From contig JADCRB010000001.1 in assembly GCA_021464245.1 (NCBI GenBank), positions 62,001 to 126,000 of the forward strand: a stretch of DNA of 64,000 bases. Direction: 5' to 3'. Origin of the DNA: Carallia brachiata (lineage: Eukaryota > Streptophyta > Magnoliopsida > Malpighiales > Rhizophoraceae). How positions within the stretch are numbered: the stretch's first letter is position 1; every line of letters starts with the position of its first letter. The position numbers and the translations under genes are program-made. This document shows positions 13,262 through 26,193 of the stretch, in pieces. The notes under the pieces were generated by a model. The model did not search any database. It had not been told where the DNA came from and saw only the letters and a list, made by a program, of their open reading frames with translations.

Positions 13262-13398
13262 GGGTGAGCTATAGCTCAAGTGGTGGGGATGGTAGTCTCC
13301 ACCACGCCCAGGCAGGGGTTCGTCTAGACCACATGTTTCCCTCCCCTTTTGTAATGTTCATAGTTGAGTTTCAAGATGGCAAAAAAAAAAAAAAAAAA
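13262..13398 (+). mobile_element. tRNA-derived SINE
   Basis: A ~137-bp unit starts with a tRNA-like head. An A-box match (TAGCTCAAGTGG) is at about 13272-13283 and a weaker B-box (GGTTCG core) at about 13318. A tRNA-unrelated body and an 18-base A tail (13381-13398) follow. The head does not fold into a clean tRNA, and the tail marks it as retroposed. The flanking duplication is unclear; GGCT-containing sequence occurs on both sides, but imperfectly. Confidence 0.65.
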
Positions 13399-14820
13399 GG
13401 CTCTTTGTTATTATTATTATTATTATTTTAGCAATTGAGCTAAACTAATTATATGTACTAGGATCCGTCTACTGGGAGGAGCAAAGAAGATTCACTGCAC
13501 ATTTATTTAAGGGAAAAATGCATGGTTGCTGACCTGAGAGTGGGTGGGTTAGGATTGTAATTAATATGGAACAAAATATTTTTTTTGTTAAATTTAGAAA
13601 AAAAAATAGAGCTAATTATTGGATAAACTGTATATTTATTTATATTTTATTTAAAGTGAGTTACGTAATAATATTTTTAATATCACAAATAAGTACATGT
13701 TTTTACCGTGTGAAAGTTTCATTTTGATTTTTATTAATTTATCTAAAAATTACTATGAAACTATTTTGTAGAAGGCTTCGTTGGACAATTACATCTTTTT
13801 GCTCTACACTTGCCTTAAGGATAAGATCCGCAAAATAAAGGATTTTGAAAATAAATTTTATGTGGGACGAGTGTAAAGGTATCACTCCCTTATCATTATT
13901 GTTTTCTAAAACACTTACTTATATAATTATTATAAAGTTATCACATTAAAAGAAATAAGACTACCTCACAGAAAAATAATAAATAGAAAAGTAGTAAGAA
14001 AAATGATTGTAGTATAGTTTTACTTAATTTTTTTTTGTTAAATCATTTCCTTTTATGATTGTCTCCACTTTTCCCCACCACATCAATTTAAATAACATAG
14101 AAGAAATAAGCGATGACATGTAAAGAGAACATAAGTGTCAAATAATATTCATGGGTCTGGAATCATACTAAAAACTCAAGCTATAATATGATATAAAAAG
14201 AAATAAAACTCAAACGAGTCAAATACATAAACATAGAATAAATCAATTAGTACAAATAAAAAAAAGTAAACTAAAATTTAAAATTATGTTAAATAATGTC
14301 TAATTATTATAAATTATATTATAAACTTATTACTTATCAATATAAAACATTATATCATTTAACAACAACAACAGGACTAACATAGAAATTATCGTGATTC
14401 GTGGTGGGCAAAAACGATACCATGATACTATAACCAATCCATAATGTTATAAGTAATTGCCCGGTATAAAATTGTGAGAGATGAATGAGAACTCTTGATT
14501 TCGTGCATTTTGTTATTATTATTATTATTTTTTTTTTATCTCTTCAGAGATTTTTGGCTTCTTTTATTAAAAGAAAAAATGAGAGAGCTAAGAGAAAGAG
14601 AGAGATGAGATGCAAGTAATGATATAAGGGTTTATAAATTTACAACTAGGTTTTTTTTTTCTTTGGTTTGTTTGCACAAGGACTAGATAATAATAAGCCT
14701 CAAAATAATTATTAGCGGGTTATGCTTGACCCTATCTCCTTCATTCTTCTTGTTTTGTATGGGCGTTGCCTTTAGTGAAAAAAACAAGGGAAATAGAACA
14801 AAACAAATAAATGAAGCATG
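13399..14820. other. Intergenic, AT-rich
   Basis: Strongly AT-rich sequence with short (TTA)n runs near 13409 and 14510. I see no gene, RNA gene or bounded repeat. Confidence 0.5.
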
Positions 14821-14839
14821 GAAAGTTAGAATGTTAAGG

Positions 14840-15990
14840 CTCTCTCTCATTTCTCTCTAAAAAACTTTACCTTTAAGCTAGTGTTTCTCTGGTCAGCAGT
14901 GATAGCTCACTACGGTCATCAGCCAACCACCTTTCTCCATTTCTTCTTCTCTCTTCCTCTTTTTCTCCATTGACCCTTATGGCCACTGCCCTACTTCGTT
15001 TCTTCCCCTCCTCCTCCTTTTCCTATCTTAATTCTCTTCCATGGCTGTTTAGGTTTTTTTAGATTTAGTTCGTTTCAAGGCACCAAGAGCCCTTCTCTTG
15101 CCAAATCTAGGATTCCCACGATATTGGCATCATTCTCACCCTCTCGACCGTCTTTGTTGCCACTAGCACTATCGCATCCATTGCCGTCCGTGATAGTGCT
15201 TCCATGTTAAGTGCCATTACAGTTGCCGCCCAGGACCTCTTTGGTGCAGTCAAACAGGGTGTTTGCCAGTGCGGTTGACATAGCATCCACTACTGGAGAA
15301 GCTGCCGTTTATGCCACCAAAGGGTCGCTGACGGTCCCACTGCTGTGGATTTCATTGCTGTTGTCGCCTTTTTTGCCACCGCTGCCCTTTGTACCATCGC
15401 TATCGCCTCAGAAGCAGTCTCCTCTACTGGTGCCGCTACGTCTAGGGCCGTCGGTGATAAGGCAACGGTCGTCCCCTTTGCTGTGTCCACCGTCATCCTC
15501 GATGTTGAAGCCACTGATCGCTGCCTCTAAATCTCTATGTTATTGTATTTTGGGTTGGTCCCTAGGGTGTGTTTGACTATTGCTTTTGTATTAAATGTAC
15601 TGTTGTATTTAGTTTTTGTTGTGTTTATCTATAGGTTAAGATTATGAGAAATTGTTGTTGGGTATACTCGATTAATTTTTGTCATAAGTCCACCAAGGTG
15701 CAGTGCGTGCTACTATATATAGTTTTGTCTGAATGAGATAGATTCATCTGAAACAACGGTTTCAGATAGGTGTAACCTCACTTCGGTTCGTTCCCTCGAT
15801 AAAGAGTTTCATTTAACTGGATTTTATGTCCAGTTAGTTTTTAAGTCCTTGTCAGCCAGTCAAATGTAGATTATTTTGATCATTTCTTATTTTTATTTCG
15901 TATAAATTTCTCTGACACCTTTACATTGAATTTATGTACGGATTTTCATAATATTAATGCAATATTTTCCTTCGATAATAAAAAAAGTCT
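14840..15990 (+). other. GC-richer island, unassigned, possibly a retroelement derivative
   Basis: The start is CT-rich (about 14838-15020), followed by a tract at about 15080-15540 with much higher G+C than its surroundings. Overlapping plus-strand frames there (15211-15576 and 15345-15530) are rich in Ala, Val, Thr, Ser and Pro. It ends near 15990 in an A-rich stretch. A CT-rich head and an A-rich end would suit a LINE derivative or processed sequence, but no catalytic domain is visible. Confidence 0.3.
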
Positions 15991-17445
15991 ATTTACAAGG
16001 ATATCTTTGTATAAAAGTCTGACATTATTTGACCCAAAAAAATAAAAGGTCCAAATCATCCAAATATCAAGAAGAAATTCATAAATTCTTTTTATTTTTG
16101 GTTTAGAGGGAGTCCTATTGGACATGATAGAGGAAGAAAAAGTGAGGTTAGTAGAAATTGAACCCCGACATAATAGTTAAAGGACACTCCCTTCAATTAT
16201 TTAAGAAAATGTACAACTTAAAAAAAAAAAAATCATAAATTCAAAACTCGGGATGCTACATAGGCCAGCCCATTTATAGGATGTTTGTTTATCCATCTGT
16301 ATGAGCTATTGAAAATTCTATGCAATACCTCTCCATTATACAGAATGATAAGGGTTTGGGCCATAAATCAGTTATTTTATGGTGTTGGGCCGGTCTAAAT
16401 ATAAAAATAATTTTAATTTGTAATAAATCTAACACTATTTTTATGACAAAAAAATCTAACATTATTTTTAAAGAAGTAATGATTGTGTATTGTAAAATTT
16501 TTTTCATATTAAAAACTACCAAACAATCAAGCCTCTGTGATGGATTCCCTTAGTCCCGATGATATAATGTGCTAACCTGGAACATTTAATGTAAGCAAAA
16601 GATAAAAAAATGAGGAATAATTCTTGACACTTCACTCACTATTGGGGCCTATTAGGCCATAATTTCTAACCCAAACTCATTCATAAAGATTTAAAATTAA
16701 CCAATATAATCATATTTTCAACAAAAAAGCTGGTTGCATTTCTTATTGTAATTAATAAAAAAATCATTAGTTTGGTTCATTTTAATCTTTTAATAATTAT
16801 AATAAGTTTGGATTAGGGATTTGATGGTTCAATAGGCCCAATTAGCGAGTGAGTTATCAAGAATTGTACAATCATTTCTTCTGTTTTTTTTGGGGGGTGG
16901 GGGGGGGGGTGGGTCATTGTTTTTCTTTGGTTTATGTGCTTAAATGGTTCAGGTCAACCAACATACGACGTCTTATTGTGACTAATAATGTCCGTCATAC
17001 AAACTTGATGAACGAGCCTAAAGAAAATATAAGACCCAAACCCATTAAAGTGTTAGTGGACCTGCATTGTGTTGGGTCCATAGGGTAATAAAAACTTTTG
17101 CCTAAAATAGTTCATTTGATGGGTGGGTTTTGGTTTTTATTTTCTCTGTTAACCTAAATATTACTAATAACTTTATTTGAATATTAGCAATAAAGCGATC
17201 CGATTACATAAGTAATTTTTTTTTCTAAAATTAAAATGTGATATTTATTGAATATCAAGAAATACAATCAATTAACGGACATAGTTGAGGGATCATTTGC
17301 ACCAAAAAAAATAATAATAATAATTGAGGGATAATGTCTACAAGTTTACCAACCAAAGTGAGGTAATCTCGTTCGAAGGTTGGCAATGTTACTCTCTCTT
17401 TCTACTTGCCTCCCCTCTTTTTCTTCTTCTTTTCCTTTTGCTTTC

Positions 17446-17477
<32 letters not shown>

Positions 17478-17600
17478 TGTGTTTAGCTTTGCTTTCAGCT
17501 TTGGGGGCGGGGGGGGGGGAGAGAGAGAGAGAGAGAAGAGAGAGAAGTTAAATGGTTCAATTTTGCAATTCATAATTTATTAATTGGAGCTTTTAATTAT
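15991..17600. other. Intergenic with T-run/G-run tracts
   Basis: No gene is seen. Two places have a T run followed by a long G run: about 16885-16912 and 17460-17519, the second followed by (GA)n. Small open frames across them are low-complexity. Confidence 0.5.
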
Positions 17601-17617
17601 TCTTTAAAAGTTAAGTA

Positions 17618-17871
17618 TTTAGGTTTTGATTTTGATGTTTTATTAAATTAAATTGAGTTTGGATTTCACATTTGGATTGGCCAATAGTCTCATATAGGTC
17701 CGCATGAAAATTACATAGCATGTTAGGTGTTGTCAACGTCAGCCATCTTAACACGTTAGCGGTCAAATGAATTCCATTATATGGAGATGATGTTACAAAA
17801 AAAAAAGTTCTACCAATGCTATTCTTGCTTTTTAAAGTTTCATATTGATTTTTGAAAAATTTCGAAATTTA

Positions 17872-17937
<66 letters not shown>

Positions 17938-20190
17938 CATGAACTCTTTCTTTTAAACAGATTTCGATGGTGACAACAAGACTTTCTTTTGTTATAACTT
18001 GATTAATATCAACTTTTTAATTCAATTATAAGGATATATTCAATTCGATTGATTTTAGCTTTCATCCATTTTATTTGATATAGATTCTTAAATAAATAAT
18101 CTGATTCTTATCTTTTATAGACTTTTAATTTGTCCCTTAGAAAATACGCATTAGTTATTTAGGTTTTGATTTTGATGTTTTATTAAATTAAATTGAGTTT
18201 GGATTTCATATTTGGATTGGCCAGTAGTCTCATATAGGTGCGCATGAGTATGCATTTTAGGTGTTGTCAACGTCAGCCTTCTTAACACGTTAGTAGTCAG
18301 ACAAATTCCGTTATATGGAGACGACGATGAGGTGATATATTTGTTACAAAAAATTTTTTTTCTACAAATATTATTCTTATTTCTTAAAGTTTGAGATATA
18401 TTTTTGAAAAATTTCAAAATTTAGGATTTTTTTTTATACATGAACTCTTTTTTTTAAACAGATTTTGATGGTGACAACAAGACTTTCTTTTGTTATAACT
18501 TGATTAATATCAACTTTTTAATTCAATTATAAGGATATATTCAATTCGATTGATTTTAGTTTTAATCCATTTTATTTGATATAGATTCTTAAATAAATAA
18601 TCCGATTTCTTATCTTTTATAGAATTTTAATATGTCCCTTAGAAAATAGTAATACGCATTAGTTATTTAGGTTTTGATTTTGATGTTTTATTAAATTAAA
18701 TTGAGTTTGTATTTCATATTTGGATTGGCCAAATGTCTCGTATAGGTCCGCATAAAAATTACATAGCATGTTAGGTGTTATTAACGTCAGCCATCTTACC
18801 ACGTTAAACGAATTCCTTTATATGGAGATGACGATGTGATATATTTGTTACAAAAAAAAAAATAATTCTATGAATGCTATTCTTACTTCTTAAAGTTTGA
18901 GATAGATTTTTGAAAAATTTTCAAATTTAGAATTTTTTTTTATACGTGAACTCTTTTTTTTTAAACAGATTTTGATGGTGACAACAAGACTTTCTTTTGT
19001 TATAACTTGATTAATATCAACTTTTTAATTCAATTATAAGGATATATTCAATTCGTTTGATTTAAGTTTTAATCCATATTATTTGATATAGATTCTTAAA
19101 TAAATAATCTGATTTCTTATCTTTTATAGACTTTTAATATATCCCTTAGAAAATACGCATTAGTTATTTAGGCTTTGATTTTGATGTTTTATTAAATTAA
19201 ATTGAGTTTGGATTTCATATTTGGATTGGCCAATTGTCTCATATAGGTCCGCATGAATATTACATAGCATGTTAGGTGTTGTCACTTAGCCATCTTAACA
19301 CGTCAGCGGTCAAAAGAATTCCATTATATGAAGACGACGATGTTATATATTTGTTAAAAAAAAAAAATCTACGAATGCTATTCTTACTTCTTAAAGTTTG
19401 AGATAGATTTTTGAATATTTCAAAATTTAGGGTATTTTTTTTATACATGAACTCTTTTTTTTTTTTAAATAGATTTCGATGGTGACAACAAGACTTTTTT
19501 TTGTTATAAATTGATTAGTATCAACTTTTTAATTCAATTATAAGGATATATTCAAATCGATTGATTTTAATTTTAATCCTTTTTATTTGATATAAATTCT
19601 TAAATAAATAATCTGATTTCTTATCTTTTATAGACTTTTAATATGTCCCTTAGAAAATAGTTATACGCATTAGTTATTTAGGTTTTGATTTTGATGTTTT
19701 ATTAAATTAAATTGAGTTTGGATTTCATATTTGGATTGGCCAATAGTCTCATATAGGTCCGCGCGCATGAATATTACATGGCATGTTCGGTGTTGTCAGC
19801 GTCAACCATCTTAATACGTTAGCGGTCAAATGAATTCCATTATATGGAGATCACGACGTGATATATTTGTTATAAAAAAAGTTTTATGAATGTTATTTTT
19901 ACATTTTAAAGTTTGAAATAGATTTTTGAAAAATTTAAAAATTTAGGATTTTTTTTATACATGAACTCTTTTTTTTTTTTTTTAAAATGGATTTCGATGG
20001 TGACAATAGGAATTTCTTTTGTTATAACTTAATTGATATCAACTTTTTAATTCAATTATAAGGATATATTCAATTCGATTGATTTTGTTTTAATCCATTT
20101 TATTTGATACAGATTCTTAAATAAATAATCTAATTTCTTATCTTTTATAGACTTTTAATATATCCTTTGGAAAATATGCATTAGTTAGGA
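17618..20190 (+). repeat. Tandem array, five copies of a ~505-bp repeat
   Basis: The phrase AGGTTTTGATTTTGATG (one copy has AGGCTTTG) recurs at 17621, 18161, 18669, 19170 and 19680, giving spacings of 540, 508, 501 and 510 bp. The fifth unit ends near 20188. Each unit carries the same blocks in order: GGATTGGCCAA, a CATATAGGTCCGC block, GTCAACGTCAGCC, ATTCCATTATATGGAGA, an A run, a T run, GGTGACAACAAGACTTT and a CTTAAATAAATAATC block. The extra length of unit 1 is a (TA)n expansion. Units differ by point changes and homopolymer length. No copy has a meaningful ORF. Confidence 0.9.
17874..17933. repeat. (TA)n expansion inside tandem-repeat unit 1
   Basis: About 30 TA units are present where the other four copies have a T run, so the expansion came after the array formed or is specific to this monomer. 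Confidence 0.9.
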
Positions 20191-23100
20191 ACTAAAACCT
20201 CTATCTTTGAGATTTCGTGTTTTAATTATGAAAATATGAGTTTTGTGATTTATAAAAATAAAAAAAGTTACCTCTATTGTGTAACTTATAACCTTCATAA
20301 TGAATAAAAAAAATGTTTATAGAATGCATCGAATTGAATTCTACCCGATTTTCCCCAATTTTAATGAAATTAAAATACTTATTCTATCATGGTTGGCCTC
20401 AAAAAAGGACTTATTCTATCATGCCACTGTATTTTTTTTTCTAAATTTGAAAATTTAATTGAATTCTTGTACTTCTTAAGAAAATGAAAAAAATCAGAGG
20501 AATTATATTGAATTTCGAAAATTTTTTTTATTCCAAATAAGTTGTCAATTGTAGCACTTTGATTTATAGATTAATTTGTTGTGTTTGTTGAGAGCAAAAT
20601 GACGCCTGCAGACTGGTTAGGAGTTATACTTGAGTCTTGGGTTTTGAAAGGTTGTGGAAGGTTTACACTCAACTTGTACAGAATTGCTATTTAGCTTTGC
20701 ATACAGATAGCCTGCGGCTCTCCATTTGCAAGAGGCTGATGTTTATAATTTGGGGCCTCCTAATCGTAGGTAACGATGAGTAAAATTAAATCGATTAAAA
20801 AAAAGGTGGGGTTGGTTTAGGTTGGACCAAACTCTGAATTACTCAATCGCGCATCGCATTATTTAAGGTTTATAATATCTTGAAATGTTTTCGATGGTTG
20901 ATAGGTAGTGGTGATAACAAAATATAGTTTTTTTTTTTTAATATTGTCCGCATCCCTATAAAATATAATTTTGAGCTATAGTCATATAAGATGGTTGGTT
21001 TCAATTTTTGCGGTTGCTCGATTCTCAGAACTACAATCAAAATATTAAGTATAGTTTACTTAAATTACAAACTATATCTAATCCTTTTTAAATAGTTTAA
21101 TTTAATTTTGCTCAAATTAATCCAGTTGATTAGACGGTGTTGTGTGCATCCCCAATTTGATTGATATGGTGTAGCACTATTGAGACACAGAGGACCTTTA
21201 CGCGTCCACCAAAGAAGGAAGAATGAATCAGGCGTCATGCAAGTTCATGATGTTTCACATGTTGAGTTTAATGTAATCCACAACTTGATTGCGAAGTCCA
21301 TTTTGTCTTCGTCCTAACATGGTTGGGCGAGCAAACCCTGCTTTTTTTACTTTTTTTTTTATTTCGAGCAAGCCCACCAAACAGTCAGATTTTCTTCATT
21401 TTTCAGTAATCCAATCAACTGCCAGGTCACTATCTGCAGCTAATACTTCTTCATCAATCAGTGGTAATTGGCTCCTATGAGTTCATTATATTATTTTGTG
21501 AATCCAAGTTGATGTGGGTTAGTCAACCAAAAGCAAAGGCCATTTCTTTATGTATGGCCACATCACATCCACCTGTCAAACGATCTAAATTGTGATTGCT
21601 CAATTACATGAAGATGGTGGACTTTCACTTATTTGTTTCTTTCCACGTAAGTCAACTGATTGAAGAAAAAAAAAAAATGAAGCAAAATTTCAACAACCAC
21701 CAACCAGTTCCCAGCCTTTTTTTTTTTTTTTTTGTTTCTTTTTTATAATATTTGCAAATCAATGTGACAGCTAGGTGAGGTTGAACCTAGTTCAGGCAGC
21801 TTCAAAATTTTCAGAATTACACTGTCTGGATGCCGCCTCTAACGTCAATTTTCTTATCCTTTGAGACTACGTTTATTGTTCTTGAATGCCTTTTGTTTGT
21901 TCCCTTTTCTTGGTGAGATTGTTTAAGAAAATAACATTCTTTTTTTAAGCGTCTTACAACTGAGAAATGACATTTCCTTAAAAAAAAAAAAATTATTTTT
22001 ATGAAAAATTACTCACTTTTTTTTTGTTAATCGAATTTTATTTTCTATTAACCAATCTTTTTGAGTCTCTCAAACACAGAAAAATGTGAAAACATGAAAC
22101 AAATGAACCCTACCCTAGATTTAATAAAATTTCCTTTGAGATCTGGCCCCTTGGGTTTGAATCTTAGTCAACAAACACGCTTATTTTCTCAATTAGGCTA
22201 ACTCTAGTGTTTTCTGTGTTTTTCTCTCATTTAATATTTACCGACTTTTGTGGTATAAACGTTTGACATATCAGCATATTCCCATTATATTCAATCTTTT
22301 TTTTTTTTTTAAATTCTCTTTAGACTTTTGGGATTGCATTTTTTTTAAGGTAGCAAATTCGGTTGGGAATGATTTTGTCTGCCTAATTACTTTTTTAATA
22401 ATTGGTTGCATGTTTGCAATGGGGTGTACCCTAGAAGGCTAGAACGTTTGAGTCAGCTTGGCACACGACACGAAAGTATTATAATTAATGTCCAATTGTT
22501 TTATGGGTAATATTATGTGACCCTTCAGTTTTATTATTTTGTGTTTTCAGATCTTAGAAAGACTTGCTGAATATTGTATCTATAACGTCTTATGATGCTT
22601 TAAATTATCTTCTTTTGTTCTTTACGTGAGGTTCCTCTCATTTCAACAAATATTATGGGATCCCTTTGTATCTTTCTATTTTCTTAATAATGAAATTGAC
22701 ATTGATTTATTAAAATAAAAATATTAAGATAGATAACTATTGCGTTATAAAATTCAAACTTCCTTTAATAAAATTTTTTATGCAAACTAGTTGAATTCTT
22801 TTTTTTTTTTTTGCCGAAAACTAATTTAATTCTAATTCACAATAACATGCTGCAGAAATACATTAAGCAGAGGAGCAGATCATTCTTTTTTTTTTTTTAC
22901 ATCTAGTTATAGTTAGTACTATGTTTTGACAATAATTGCTTAGTCTAAACGACGTGGATTTTGATTTTGTTCCTTTAGTTCATCTTTCATGGAGTCATAC
23001 TTGAATGTATTAATTATCTTATTTATAATTTCTAAGAGTATAAAAATCACATATTGCTAAAGTAATAAACCTTAGATATTTATAATTTATACGGGCTTCC

Positions 23101-23287
23101 TTACCTTGAGTGTTTAAGTGGATTAAAAGTTCTAGGGTATTTTTGGACAAGGTATTAGAGTTTTTTTTTTTTTTTACTTTGTTGTCTTCACTTATAATTT
23201 GGTAATTTGAACCTTTTTATATTTTCAATCAAGTCAAATATGCTCAATGTTTTAGTGGGGGCTTAGTCTTGTGTTTGACTCGTTCAG
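20191..23287. other. Intergenic, AT-rich
   Basis: AT-rich sequence with several long T runs (about 21717-21733, 22290-22309, 22799-22812, 22887-22899). Small frames at 21289-21480 and 22248-22442 have no recognisable domain. Confidence 0.5.
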
Positions 23288-23296
23288 TTTAATTTC

Positions 23297-23427
23297 TTTT
23301 TTTCTTTTCTTTTTTTTTTTGGTTAAGAAGGAGGGCAAAACCCAAGACTAAATAGTTATAGTTCGTTGGAAGTAGACACCAATTACATTCTCTAACAAAA
23401 TAGGACGCAAGTCAGCCGGAGGCTCAA
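23297..23427 (-). mobile_element. Short retroposed fragment with poly-A tail and 9-bp target-site duplication
   Basis: The direct repeat TTTAATTTC occurs at 23288-23296 and 23428-23436. On the minus strand the sequence between ends in an A-rich tail (the T/C run at about 23297-23320 on the plus strand). No A or B box is visible. The end next to the tail, GGGTTTTGCCCTCCTTCTTA, looks like a LINE 3' terminus, so a severely 5'-truncated LINE is the likeliest reading. Confidence 0.55.
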
Positions 23428-23437
23428 TTTAATTTCA

Positions 23438-24170
23438 TTTTGTTATGTGGTAATATATAAAGACTTGCTATGATTTATAATGTTTATGAATTTTTTATTA
23501 TTTAATTTGAATTTTTTGGTGAATTAAAACTTAATAATAATAATAATAATGATGATGATGATGATGATGGTTACATTAATAAAACTCTGATTTGATCATG
23601 TTCCATTTGGGATTCTGTGCATGATAATCATCTTAAAGAGTTTCTTTGCCACTCCTTATGGAGCAATACGATTTTGTAAATGGGTGGTGAAAAATAAATT
23701 GCGCAAGCATGATCACTAGCTTCTACGTTCTAGTTATTTATGTAATGGGGTGTGCTTGCGTGGGTGTTTGAAATTGCAAATAGTTAGAATGTCAATGCAT
23801 CTATATACATATATAATAATTTTCTTTTGACAATAAGTAAAAAATGTCAATGCTTCTTATCCATAGACTGATCATTCTCTAGCTTGCCTAATCCTCGTCT
23901 CATGTATATGCATACACGTTTATATGATTGCGTTTAAAATCATCACCACTTGCGATTTACTAACAAAAGTAAAGGTGTATGGACCAAAAAAAAAAAATAA
24001 AAATAAAGGTAAGAAAAGTATAGTTATATATTTTAATTTTAATAAATAACTTATTATAATAAGTTTATATATTAAATAAAGTTGAGCGTTAGTCTTTTTG
24101 TATCGTAAACTAGTAACGCGACGCTAAGTTTGGTGTAATTCAATGCTAGGTTATATTTAATAATAATTTG
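23438..24170. other. Intergenic with (TAA)n(TGA)n microsatellite
   Basis: A TAA run followed by a TGA run lies at about 23534-23570. Nothing else is recognised. Confidence 0.5.
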
Positions 24171-24179
24171 ACAGCCAAA

Positions 24180-24320
24180 GTCCAAGAAGGTTGAGCATGC
24201 TTTGCTAGAGGGCTTTTCTGGTGGAGTTTGGTTGCTATGGGATACTGACATAGTGCAACTTGAAGTTATTCATCTGCCCCCACAAGCTATTCATGCAGTA
24301 AGTTTTGCACGTCAACTTTC
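24180..24320 (+). pseudogene. LINE endonuclease fragment
   Basis: The frame reads VEHALLEGFSGGVWLLWD, then LPPQAIHAV. This is the conserved GxSGGxWLLWD...QAIH segment of the plant L1-type LINE endonuclease. Only about 45 codons match; the open frame continues to 24492 without resemblance. It is a decayed scrap, separate from the large LINE at 34-57 kb. Confidence 0.65.
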
Positions 24321-25632
24321 CAAGCTAGCAGATTCATTGGGAAATGGGAACAATGGTTTAAAGTGGTTCACAAGAATGAAATTGATAACTTCTCGACGGC
24401 CAATCGTACACCAAGGGTTGGATACCATGAAAGTGGTTTCATGGCATTATAAGAAAAGCATAATTACAATTTTAAAAACATTTTGTGTCTAAAAATTTGT
24501 AGTTGTAAAAAGTCGAAGTCCTGTTGCAGTTGAGTAAAAATTCAAGCAAAAAAATTTTGAAATTCTAATCGTTTGCTTGTAAGAATGGCTCCAATATACA
24601 AAAAAAAAAAAAAATATTTATTTTTCAAAATATATACTCTTGATAACATTTTTTAGATTTCACAATTAAAATACCATCACGAAATATTGATCTTTTGAAT
24701 CTTAAAATTGAATATATTCATGAAAATAATACGGTAAATAGCATATCTGAATTTATTTTAATCACACAACGGTAGATAGAGTTTTTTATGTGTTAGGAAA
24801 GGAGAACTGAGAAGCCAGGTACATATAATTTAATCCTGAAGTAAACGGTCAAGAGTAGTTGCATTAATTTACAAAATAATGTATGTATTATTTCTTTATT
24901 AATTAGACAACTGATTTGAATTAGTTCTAAATGGGCATATTCTTTGAGAATATTCTAACACCTTGTACCTAGCTGTTGCTCTTTGGATTGAGTTTGTCAC
25001 AGTAGGATACAACTTCTATGCTCATCCAAGTGTTTTCTATTCTCCTATTGATAAAAGTAATTTTCTCATTTATCAAAAACAGATCTAGATATATAATATA
25101 TTGATAAATTATTAAAACCATAACATTTCTTCTCATTTATTTAAGGAAATAATTTAAAGCACCGACAACCGTGCATTTTTTGTTTTTTAACAACATGCTA
25201 CAAAGATGCTGTGGACTAAATAAGGTTAGTGCATATCCTATTGCAGGAATTACGGATTGTCAACATATCGGATAGGTTTTTTTCTATAGTAAACATGTTA
25301 CAGATGCAGAGGAAAAGTCTGAGACTGTAGACATATATTAGCAATTATGTGTAACTGTTGGAGTTTAATATGTAATTTATATAATGGGTTTCATTCAATA
25401 ACTGAAAGTTTTCGATGGAACAGTTTATGGACATGCATAGTCTTAAAATTTTATGATTAAGAGATCAAATCTACTTTTGTTTTCATTCAATAGCTTAAAC
25501 TATGCAAGAAGCAACAAAATTTGAGCCTAAAATATCATAGTCAACTGCTATTTGCTTCAGATATGTAATTATATAGGATGGTCAAAAGAAGATACATAAT
25601 TACTGTATCATAGCGCTTTGAATAATAGGATC
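24321..25632. other. Intergenic upstream of the left BAHD segment
   Basis: AT-rich, no gene. Around 25500-25575 there is a diverged repeat of sequence also found at about 25722-25860 (shared GAGCCTAAAA and TTTGCWTCAGATATRTAATTA blocks), so the left end of the BAHD segment contains an old local duplication. Confidence 0.45.
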
Positions 25633-25912
25633 GGGCTTTTCGGTGTATGTGTTTCTTTCTATATTCTAATTCCGTTACATTTGACATTTGAGTTGAAACG
25701 CTTTCTTTGCAGGATCAATAAGCAAAAAAAATATATGAGCCTAAAAATTGGCAAGATCCAGTAGAAGAGGGATACAGTTTGTAACAATTACTTGAGGACA
25801 CCAGTATATAAAATGTCACAGTCAACTCCTATTTGCATCAGATATATAATTACAAGTATGAGAGTATAATCTAAGGCATATGGGTATCTTTCTAAATTGT
25901 GATTCCATTTAA

Positions 25913-26193
25913 GGGTCCGTTTATTTGCTGTAAAATAACTTACATTTGTAAAATATTTGCAGGGGAAAATATTTGTAGTAAAAATAATGATTTTTCTTTA
26001 TCACTTACTTATAGCACAGTTTGTGTTTTCCCTGAAAATAACTTCAGTTCTGCAAAAGGAGAAGTTATTTTACCTGAAAATCTAAAAATTTTCCCCAAAT
26101 TTTGCCTATGTAAAATATTTTCCGTGAAACAAACGCCGGAAAACCTGTAAAATTTTTTTGCTGTAAAATTTTTTCCTGGAAACAAACACACCC
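25913..26193. mobile_element. MITE, PIF/Harbinger-like, with paralogous empty site
   Basis: A 281-bp insertion is flanked by TAA (25910-25912 and 26194-26196). Its ends are GGGTCCGTTT and, reverse-complemented, GGGTGTGTTT (8 of 10 identical). The duplicated segment at about 56862-56877 reads TTCCGTTTAAGTTAACG without the insert. The TAA target site and GGG-starting termini fit Tourist/Harbinger MITEs. It contains long near-palindromic stretches and no transposase. Confidence 0.8.

Noticed and set aside
13262..13340. tRNA gene
   Set aside because: It has A- and B-box-like motifs but no clean cloverleaf or anticodon arm, and it is followed by a non-tRNA body and poly-A tail. It fits a SINE.
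17324..17583. Frames over the T-run/G-run/GA tract
   Set aside because: The predicted peptides are homopolymer-driven (Phe, Leu, Lys or Gly/Glu/Arg runs).
17618..20190. Possible CRISPR-like or centromeric satellite array
   Set aside because: Units are ~505 bp, with no short repeat/spacer structure, and the sequence is plant nuclear. Only five copies are present, so a centromeric satellite is not supported either.
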